Source of the DNA: Hydrogenophaga sp.
Lineage (GTDB): Bacteria; Pseudomonadota; Gammaproteobacteria; Burkholderiales; Burkholderiaceae_C
Length of the DNA stretch: 64,000 bases
Direction: 5' to 3'
NCBI RefSeq assembly: GCF_025699295.1
Contig: NZ_JAILWB010000008.1
Span: forward strand, 1-64,000
Shown here: in pieces, positions 60,160-64,000 of the stretch
Numbering within the stretch: position 1 is the first letter of the stretch
Layout: each line of letters opens with the position of its first letter
Position numbers and translations under genes: made by a program
The notes under the pieces: model-generated
What the model was told of the DNA's origin: nothing
The model's database searches: none
The model's input: only the letters and a program-made list of their open reading frames with translations

Positions 60160-61863
60160 TCATACCCCGAAAAGTTTGTCGTCCTGGGAGAGCTCGATGA
60201 TCGTGTTTTCCTCAAGAAACGTGTCGCTAATGCCAGGCAGCTTGTCTCGGATTGCCGCGAGGATCAACTGCCCATCCATCAAGTTCGCCGTGGTCAGGAG
60301 CTGGCTAAGCTGGTTGCCATGGATAGACTCAATCCCATCATGACAAACGAAGGTTGGAAAATTGATACCGGCCTGGCGAAGGAACTTGATGTACGAAATG
60401 TCGAACGCTGCGGTCTGGGACGCCTTCTTCCCTGCGCCAACATTGGCTCCGACCGCGGTCAGCGAGAACACGATGGTGCCGTTTTTGTCGTCGAACGTCA
60501 GCAGATACTCTTCTCCATAAAGTTCTTTGGAAAGCGTGGTGAAGAACGTGTTGAAGAGTGCGACGCGTTGGGTCAACTCGGCCTTCCGATCCTCGATGGT
60601 CTGCCTCGTCGCCTCCAGCCGTCTATCGATCTCTTCTTGATGAGCTCGAAGCGTCTGGATTGCGTCCAAGCCCGCTTCTAGGCCGCCGATCTGCTTGAGT
60701 TTGTCATGCAAATCAGCTCTCTCCTCCAGAGCCACCTCGAAAGCACGGGTCTGGTGGAGCGCTGAAACCAGGTCTGCTTCTTGCACCTGCAACGCTGCCA
60801 GCTCCTGCTGCCCCGCTGCCGCCTTTCCATTCAGCTCGTCCAACTGCCGCTGAAGGAAGCGTTCTTTGCGTCCACGCAGGTTGGCGACGAAGGTCGCGAG
60901 TTCTTCCCAATCGTGTTGTAGCTTGTCGTGGTACTTGCCGGCCTCGGAATAGATGGACTTGACCGCGACATAGTCGATATCGTCATAGTCGTGCCTCAGA
61001 GTGGCGATAGCCGAGTTGATTGACGCGATTTCGCCTTCGACGCGACCCAGTGCAGCACCGACGGCTGCGGCACGAACGCGAATGTCAGAAACCAAGTTCG
61101 CCGCGGCGGAAATCTCTGGTACTTCCCCGCGCAGCACCATGAGGGCTTGGGCCTGTTCCACCTCGCGCCGCAGGTGGAGCAGCAACTGTTCGATCTCACC
61201 TTCTTTGCGTGCACGCGTTGCAGCCGCCAAGTCGCGCACGATCTCGTTGCGCTTGGCTGCCAGCGTTGCCCGTTCTTCCAGCACTTCGACATTGAAGAAT
61301 CCGAACAGGAATAGGTGGACGGCCTCGTACGCCACACTACTCCCGTAACCGCCAAGAAACTTCAGGGTCTTGCTCATCTGGTCGGACGAGGACCTGACAA
61401 ACTTTGGAGCGAGCTGGCGTAAGCTCGGCTTCTTCCCTGAGGTGCCAAAAAGGATGTTCTTCACTTGATCACGGTATGCCGTGATGGACTCGTAGGTGAC
61501 GTCGTCTATGGAGAAGAGTCCAACCTGCTTCTTTTGACCCGCGCGCTTGAAGGAACGCCGAAGTGAGTGGGTGCCACGCTCCGGATCGGAGACCACAAGC
61601 TCGATGTACACCGATGGTGTGCTATGAAGAAACTCATAGACGTCCTGATTGTTCCCTCTGAACTCAGCGTCTTGCCAGATCTCGTCGCCGTCCGAGCCAA
61701 GGCAATAGTCGATAAGTCTTAACACCGTCGTCTTACCAACGTTGTTGCCGCTCTCAGTCCCGGACGCCGTCGGCTTGTCGAGGATGAGATTCAAACCGCC
61801 CTTGAAAAGGATGCTGCGAAGGACCTCATTGCCACGCGAGATCGTGAGAGAAACTAGTTGCAT
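60160..61863 (-). CDS. SMC-like ABC ATPase (DUF2326 type) of an ABC-3C system
   Basis: A 567-residue protein with a split ABC ATPase head: Walker A at 39-46 (GNNVGKTT) inside FKGGLNLILDKPTASGTESG, a long coiled coil over about 195-430 with the hinge near the middle, and the C-terminal half of the head (FVCHDGIESIHGNQLSQLL, LILAAIRDKLP). This is the Rad50/SMC-like DUF2326 layout. Such ATPases are the core of ABC-three-component conflict systems, which are thought to detect foreign nucleoprotein and release an effector. It overlaps the middle component by 10 bases. Confidence 0.88.
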   Translation of the reverse strand: MQLVSLTISRGNEVLRSILFKGGLNLILDKPTASGTESGNNVGKTTVLRLIDYCLGSDGDEIWQDAEFRGNNQDVYEFLHSTPSVYIELVVSDPERGTHSLRRSFKRAGQKKQVGLFSIDDVTYESITAYRDQVKNILFGTSGKKPSLRQLAPKFVRSSSDQMSKTLKFLGGYGSSVAYEAVHLFLFGFFNVEVLEERATLAAKRNEIVRDLAAATRARKEGEIEQLLLHLRREVEQAQALMVLRGEVPEISAAANLVSDIRVRAAAVGAALGRVEGEIASINSAIATLRHDYDDIDYVAVKSIYSEAGKYHDKLQHDWEELATFVANLRGRKERFLQRQLDELNGKAAAGQQELAALQVQEADLVSALHQTRAFEVALEERADLHDKLKQIGGLEAGLDAIQTLRAHQEEIDRRLEATRQTIEDRKAELTQRVALFNTFFTTLSKELYGEEYLLTFDDKNGTIVFSLTAVGANVGAGKKASQTAAFDISYIKFLRQAGINFPTFVCHDGIESIHGNQLSQLLTTANLMDGQLILAAIRDKLPGISDTFLEENTIIELSQDDKLFGV

Positions 61864-62093
61864 TTCTGGAGTGCCCCGGTCTCGTCCAGTCGAACTGCGT
61901 CAATGAGGTACAGCCACGCCGCCGCTGCGACGACCTGGGTTGGTGAGATAGGACGTTTCGTAAGGAGGCTCATTTGATCTTGGAGGCTTGGCAGGTCCAG
62001 CTTGCTGGCTGGGGCTTGCGAAAGAGCCTGGAGCGCCATGGCGCCGAGGTAGTAGCCGCAGTTCCACGGACTCTGTTCACGCGGTAGCAGCAT
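61854..62093 (-). CDS. ABC-3C middle component (MC6-like)
   Basis: A 79-residue protein: MLLPREQSPWNCGYYLGAMA, LQAL..., then ISPTQVVAAAAWLYLI and AVRLDETGALQKC. This winged-helix-like arrangement matches the small middle components of ABC-3C systems, closest in my view to MC6. The ATG at 62093 is chosen because AAAGG lies 8 bases upstream; a longer frame starts at 62138. It overlaps both neighbours (17 bases with the third component, 10 with the ATPase). Confidence 0.68.
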   Translation of the reverse strand: MLLPREQSPWNCGYYLGAMALQALSQAPASKLDLPSLQDQMSLLTKRPISPTQVVAAAAWLYLIDAVRLDETGALQKCN

Positions 62094-62787
62094 CGGCGGG
62101 CCTTTCGAGTACTTGGCATTCGATGACAGCGTCGGCAACGATCAAGCTAATTGCCAGGTCGGCTGTCTCCTGCATGACGGAACTAGCTAGCGCCGCGGCC
62201 TGAAAGTCGGCCGTCATTTCGGAAATCACCGCCTGCACGAGGGCTACCGCATTCTTCCGGGCAAAGTCGTGCGCTTGGGTATGGTGCACCCCATTCAAAT
62301 CGCATAATCTGTGCAACACGCTGTGGTACGCGACAGCTGCGCGGCGCCGCACCATGCGCCCGGCGTCGTCGTTGCGTTGTTCGATCCCGCGGTAAGCTGA
62401 TTCAAGAACGCCAATGTGCTTGAGATAGTCAGTGATGAAGGGATGCGCTGGCGGGAAGTCGTTGTAGGCCAGCTTCTCGTCGATCTCAGGTGGCAATAAA
62501 CGCCTTGGCGCGTCGCCGTAACTCGACCAGTCCTCGGAAAACTTCGCAACGACGCGAGAAAGATAGGAAGGCAACTGCCGGGCGACCTGCTGCTGCACAG
62601 CTAGAGTGAGGGTCGTCGCGGTGATGTTGAGAATTGAGCCGTTGTTGTCGCCGGCAACTGCTACGCTGCCTTTGTCTGCGGTGGCGGCTGGTGCTGCCGG
62701 CACCAAGCCGCCCAGCCTAGCGATGAACTGGCCAGGCGATGGAACCAACGACCGTTTGTCGCTAGCACCGCCTTGGTCGTTGCTCAT
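62077..62787 (-). CDS. ABC-3C third component (CTD-type) with SVAVxGxNxGSI motif
   Basis: A 236-residue soluble protein. The N-terminal third has KGSVAVAGDNNGSILNI, a short glycine-rich motif; the rest is helical (EIDEKLAYNDFPPAHPFITD, HIGVLESAYRGIEQRNDDAG, and a helical end). It takes the place of the C-terminal-domain component of ABC-3C operons, which bridges ATPase and effector. It overlaps the membrane protein gene as ATGA and the middle component gene by 17 bases. The same motif is found in the neighbouring membrane protein. Confidence 0.7.
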   Translation of the reverse strand: MSNDQGGASDKRSLVPSPGQFIARLGGLVPAAPAATADKGSVAVAGDNNGSILNITATTLTLAVQQQVARQLPSYLSRVVAKFSEDWSSYGDAPRRLLPPEIDEKLAYNDFPPAHPFITDYLKHIGVLESAYRGIEQRNDDAGRMVRRRAAVAYHSVLHRLCDLNGVHHTQAHDFARKNAVALVQAVISEMTADFQAAALASSVMQETADLAISLIVADAVIECQVLERPADAATA

Positions 62788-63056
62788 TTGGCCGCAAGGT
62801 GGAACGCGTGCCAGATGGTCACGCCGATGCCAATCAATTCAACAACGATCGCCACCCAGGTCAGCCAGTGCGTTTCGTGCGGCGCCAGCGGCGGTGCGCC
62901 CAGGTTCACGTTAGTGATCGAACCCTTGTTGCTGCCGCCGACGGCGACGGAACCGCCGCTGGCTTCAACTCGAACACTTCTCGATCCAGCACGGCGGCCC
63001 GTCAAGAAGAGCACCACGCCCAGCAACATCAATGCAAGTCCCACATACAGTTCCAC
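62784..63056 (-). CDS. Small membrane protein with SVAVGGxNxGSI motif, candidate effector
   Basis: A 90-residue protein: an N-terminal membrane helix (LYVGLALMLLGVVLFLTG), a middle segment EASGGSVAVGGSNKGSITNV, and a C-terminal membrane helix (WLTWVAIVVELIGIGVTIWH). The glycine-rich motif is shared with the third component. First in the four-gene cassette and coupled to the next gene by ATGA. A membrane-perturbing effector recruited by the shared motif is the most economical reading, but that is inference. Confidence 0.66.
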   Translation of the reverse strand: MELYVGLALMLLGVVLFLTGRRAGSRSVRVEASGGSVAVGGSNKGSITNVNLGAPPLAPHETHWLTWVAIVVELIGIGVTIWHAFHLAAK

Positions 63057-63372
63057 GTGCCTGTCCTCCTCCGTACCAGTTCTCGATCACGATGCGCACT
63101 GCTTGCAATTGGCATCCGCACCTTGCTGTGCGCCGGTCAGCGGCGGCATCGGTCCGCGATTGTCTCTCAAACATTACCTGCTCCAAAGCCATATCCCGAA
63201 GAGCGTGATCCAGATCACACTCTGCATAGGAATTGCTCGCAAGCAGCGAAGCCAAGGACCGGCCGATCCACTGTCGTGTGACGGACGTTGCTGACATAGC
63301 GCACTTGTCATCGCCGGGATGACAGGAGCGCCACATCAACCACTCGCGCAGAGCAATCTCTACTCTGCTCAA
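62965..63372 (-). CDS. Possible hypothetical protein upstream of the ABC-3C cassette
   Basis: A frame that reads well at its start (VEIALREWLMWRS, WIGRSLASLLASNSYAECDL, DHALRDMALEQVMFE, VRIVIENWYGGGQ), like small phage or plasmid regulators with an ALREW start and a VIENWYG end. TTG at 63372 is the presumed start. The last 30 codons overlap the start of the membrane protein gene and look non-coding, so the real C-terminus may be lost at a junction. Function unknown. Confidence 0.4.
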   Translation of the reverse strand: MSRVEIALREWLMWRSCHPGDDKCAMSATSVTRQWIGRSLASLLASNSYAECDLDHALRDMALEQVMFERQSRTDAAADRRTARCGCQLQAVRIVIENWYGGGQARGTVCGTCIDVAGRGALLDGPPCWIEKCSS

Positions 63373-63865
63373 TAAGCCAAAAAAGCGCTTGACTACATTT
63401 CGATGCGCAATCCGCTCTGGAGTCCGGAAACGATGGCAGCCCTCGCCCGCCGATCACTCGCACGGGGAAGGACGCAGACAGCGTGGGCTGTCCAATGCGC
63501 ACCTCCACTTCAAGGCCGTGCTTCTTGGCAAAGACTTTCATCTTGGCCAGCTCGTCCTTGGCCAGCTGGGCAATCTCGGGCTGCTCCACCCCGGTGTTGG
63601 AGTGAACCACCAGGATGGGCATCGGCTGCTCGCCCTGCTCTTTCATCTCACGTGCCGTGTTCAGCACCAGGTTGGCCAGAGAGGATGAGTCCTTGCCACT
63701 GGAGAACGCTATGACGGGGGCCAGGCCCTTTGCCATGACGCTTCTGATGCGACGCATCGCGCGCATCACAGGGGTTTCCCTGCGCAGTGGAATGACGCCG
63801 CCCATGGCCTGTCCTGCTGGCTGGTCTGGTGCCGCATTGGGCTGTTCGAACAGTTCGCTTTGCAT
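63308..63865 (-). pseudogene. Truncated DndC/PAPS-reductase-like gene
   Basis: Residues 1-157 or so match ATP-pyrophosphatase-fold sulfurtransferases: the PP-loop SSGKDSSSLANLVLN (variant of SGGKDS), ILVVHSNTGVEQPEIAQLA, and VRVIGGRGLPSFPDSRADC. In full-length proteins a CxxC-containing and C-terminal domain follows the ADC segment; here the match ends at about 63395 and the frame runs on into unrelated sequence for some 28 codons. DndC acts in DNA phosphorothioation, but relatives have other roles. No dndA, B, D or E is present. Confidence 0.7.
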
Positions 63866-63949
63866 GGTTGTGTCCCATGAAGGCGAAGCTCGACCGCCGC
63901 GAGGCAGTCGATACCTCGCGGGGTTGATGGAGCGCCCAGGCGATGCCGG

Positions 63950-64000
63950 GCGCGTGTAGCTCAGCAGTTGAGCGCTATTGCGACAGCCCGAGGGCTTCTC
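63950..64000 (+). other. tRNA-like 5' half at the window edge
   Basis: GCGCGTG, then TA and GCTC-AGCAGTT-GAGC mimic a tRNA acceptor, U8-A9 and D arm. The following bases do not form a standard anticodon stem; instead AGCCC-GA-GGGCT pairs locally. The G18-G19 pair of the D loop is incomplete, and the window ends before any T arm. It may be a tRNA-like relic or coincidence. Confidence 0.25.

Noticed and set aside
62965..63055. Last 30 codons of the frame upstream of the ABC-3C cassette as true coding sequence
   Set aside because: They overlap the well-supported start of the membrane protein in another frame and lose protein-like character.
63308..63865. Complete Dnd DNA phosphorothioation system
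   Set aside because: Only one truncated DndC-like gene is present, with no dndA, dndB, dndD or dndE.
1..64000. CRISPR arrays, rRNA genes, replication origin
   Set aside because: No regularly spaced repeats, no rRNA-like sequence and no replication initiator gene or iteron array were seen on either strand.

Overview
The window is a 64 kb mosaic of accessory DNA. It is probably a plasmid or a large genomic island of a beta-proteobacterium in the Burkholderiales, most likely Comamonadaceae-like. The evidence is the high GC, the cop/cus/mer gene types, the KfrA-family plasmid protein and the dense recombinase, toxin-antitoxin and pseudogene content. No rRNA, CRISPR array or core chromosomal block is visible. 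All identifications come from reading the sequence; no database search was run.

Layout. (1) 0.1-8.4 kb: a Tn3-family transposase with two near-identical repeats behind it, plasmid-type proteins (DUF5623-like and KfrA with a palindromic operator), a small thioredoxin and a membrane protein. (2) 8.7-10.8 kb: a DsbA remnant, a Met-poor CopK, and a mer locus with merT, merP, a GDCCVxC protein and merR but no mercuric reductase. (3) 10.9-16.6 kb: a copper operon (CusF-like protein, CopI cupredoxin, multicopper oxidase, TolC) divergent from a CopRS two-component system. (4) 16.7-26.8 kb: a long minus-strand periplasmic redox and copper block: two DsbC paralogues, an orphan Rieske protein, two TlpA-type thioredoxins, Sco, a DsbD fused to a PCu(A)C copper chaperone, a PCYCGC-like protein, a second multicopper oxidase and a cytochrome c. 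(5) 26.9-36.0 kb: a second metal block with CusCBA (CusB carries a fused CusF domain), CusF, a PII-NG-like protein, a BNR-repeat protein and small membrane proteins.

(6) 36.1-45.8 kb: a recombination and stress region with a HigBA-like toxin-antitoxin pair, two overlapping tyrosine recombinases (the second chimeric), orphan antitoxin-like and XRE regulators, a PAS histidine kinase, an isolated LexA-type box, DUF2188 plus Ku, and a truncated SRAP gene. (7) 45.8-59.5 kb: a catabolic island. An 11-gene minus-strand series (Liv-type ABC transporter, two SDRs, thioesterase, CoA-transferase A/B, class II HMG-CoA reductase) diverges from a Cys-less thiolase-like protein, a DUF35 partner, an acyl-CoA ligase and a TetR regulator. 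AATGA-N4-TCATT palindromes lie between the two arms. It looks like a pathway that activates an acid, cleaves it by retro-aldol chemistry and feeds HMG-CoA/acetoacetate metabolism.

(8) 60.2-63.9 kb: a tightly overlapping four-gene cassette (SMC-like ABC ATPase, small middle component, third component, small membrane protein) that fits an ABC-three-component (ABC-3C) conflict system. It lies beside a truncated DndC/PAPS-reductase-like gene. This cassette, the periplasmic copper/thiol block with its DsbD-PCu(A)C fusion, and the thiolase-like/DUF35/HMG-CoA reductase island are the three best candidates for under-described biology.
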